Assembly: GCF_003073045.1 (NCBI RefSeq)
Contig: NC_037595.1
Location: 12,144,074 to 12,208,073 of the forward strand
Length of the DNA stretch: 64,000 nt
Direction of reading: 5' to 3'
Source: Pomacea canaliculata
Taxonomy: Eukaryota > Mollusca > Gastropoda > Architaenioglossa > Ampullariidae
The position numbers and the translations under genes are program-made. The notes beneath the pieces are model-generated. The model did no database searches, was not told where the DNA came from, and saw only the letters and a list, made by a program, of their open reading frames with translations. Shown here in pieces: positions 62,782-64,000 of the stretch. Position 1 is the stretch's first letter. Each line of letters opens with the position of its first letter.

Positions 62782-63334
62782 TAAGAAAACAGATCTGGTT
62801 ATAAACCTCCAGTTTTTCTCTAAATTTTCTTGGATTTGTGGAACATTATGGAAGAGTCAAATGTTCTACTGACATTTTGATAATGATCAGTTACATGCAT
62901 AAAGTTTCACATGAGCTTAGATTTATTGATGCAACAACCACATAAATGGGAAAAAAAATCTCAGCATCCTTTCAAGAGCAGTTTGCACTGCTGACCCTCA
63001 TTAAATCAGTTGCTTAGTTTTATAAAACGATTTTTTGTCACTAAAGTGTTCAATCAAATTTTAATGACTTTTTTTTTATGATTTTGGGCTAATGAAGTAG
63101 ATTACTGCTATCTTGCATTGAATGTAATTTTAATTTACTTATTTACATTTGGTCTCTGTGCATTTTACTTCTTATTTATATAAGTACTTCAACATTTACA
63201 CTATTTTTGCAAAACAACTTGAATTGATGGGTACCATATAGGAAAGAACCCACTTCTGAAATTGTAAAAGATTATATGCAAGCAAAAGATAGTTTGGTGG
63301 GATGTGAACGTGTGTGTTGTGCGCGTGTGCGGTT

Positions 63335-63340
63335 AATAAA
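63335..63340 (+). promoter_or_regulatory. PAH: probable polyadenylation signal of PAH
   Basis: AATAAA in ggttaataaaactata about 555 nt after the PAH stop, preceded by a GT-rich stretch. No earlier canonical signal was noticed in the 3' flank; cleavage at this site is inferred. Confidence 0.45.
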
Positions 63341-64000
63341 ACTATAAACTATTCCATCTAGGTTGTTTTGAATTGGCAATATGTATAAAGTTTGTCTTCA
63401 CAAGTGTAAGAAAATCTACCTCGTGTTCATCATTCCCGAGTAAACAAACGTTTGTTTACAACATAATAAAGTAATTTTACTGACAACAAAGACAGCATAA
63501 TCACAGTGAGAATAACTGCACTTAAGACTGCAAGATTTTGAGAGAAAAACTTAAGTTACTTAAAAAAAATTAAAGAAGACTACATTTTTATAAGATAGAG
63601 AATACACTTTTTGCAAATATTGATTTTTTTAAAATTTCTAAATAACCCTCCTATAGCAGAAAAATCTTGTTCTGTGGTCAGAAAACACAGCCAAGATCCA
63701 CCTACATCTTATAAGTTTTGGATAATGATTTAAGGTAAAATGAACATACTAAGATCTTTTGTATTACTTGGGCATTTGTAAAAGAAACTTACAAAAACTT
63801 TCATCTTACCAAAATAGCATGGCCCAGTAGTACCAGTCAAAAAAGAGCACCCTAGTCTTTTTGATTAGACCCAACTGACAAATTCAAATGTGTACAAGAA
63901 ACACATCACTTTGAAACAAAATAACTCACCACACATAAAACAGTGAACCTAATTTCTTTCGAGATCTTGTGAGGACAAAATAATCTTTTATTTTCCAATG
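63341..64000. other. downstream flank of PAH, no recognised gene
   Basis: AT-rich, no convincing ORF or repeat recognised. Confidence 0.4.

Noticed and set aside
1-64000. CRISPR arrays, riboswitches, bacterial operons or a whole virus-like element
   Set aside because: The window is animal nuclear DNA; no regular spacer arrays, capsid or envelope frames, or paired long terminal repeats were seen.

Overview
The window looks like nuclear DNA of a lophotrochozoan animal, most likely a gastropod mollusc. It is AT-rich, with intron-split, highly conserved animal genes, tRNA-derived SINEs of a type common in molluscs, short terminal-inverted-repeat transposons and a LINE relic. The organism call is an inference from gene structure and repeats; no species-diagnostic sequence was recognised.

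Layout: (1) 1-5300 and about 14700-18060 are two direct copies of one segment. Each carries a non-coding 5' exon and a single-coding-exon beta-1,3-glycosyltransferase (GT31). The first copy is frameshifted at 711-1733; the second is intact at 15464-16486. Between them lies a repeat-rich spacer with four tRNA-derived SINEs and hAT-like debris. (2) 18.1-25.5 kb holds no gene that could be named, only two weak exon candidates and a DNA transposon relic. (3) 25525-38979, minus strand, is an array of three TSG101-type UEV modules: a full-length ESCRT-I TSG101 gene (25525-31546), a short UEV-only module (34137-35350) and a third UEV module with a partial stalk (35687-38979). The second and third may be one double-UEV gene. 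(4) 41228-46392, minus strand, is the complete 11-exon proteasome subunit alpha type-1 gene; an antisense LINE relic ends close to one of its splice sites. (5) 46.4-51.2 kb is intergenic with a well-preserved 226-bp transposon. (6) 51243-62781, plus strand, is a complete phenylalanine-4-hydroxylase gene with an in-frame 18-nt microexon between the regulatory and catalytic domains.

The genes are not functionally linked: Golgi glycosylation, ESCRT/MVB sorting, 20S proteasome and phenylalanine catabolism. All exon coordinates were derived by hand from splice sites and family similarity, and reading frames were checked by exon length. Single-base frame breaks occur in the first glycosyltransferase copy (two), TSG101 (one) and each extra UEV module (one). 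They could be real lesions or assembly indels, and this is the main caution for the annotation. No whole virus-like element was found.
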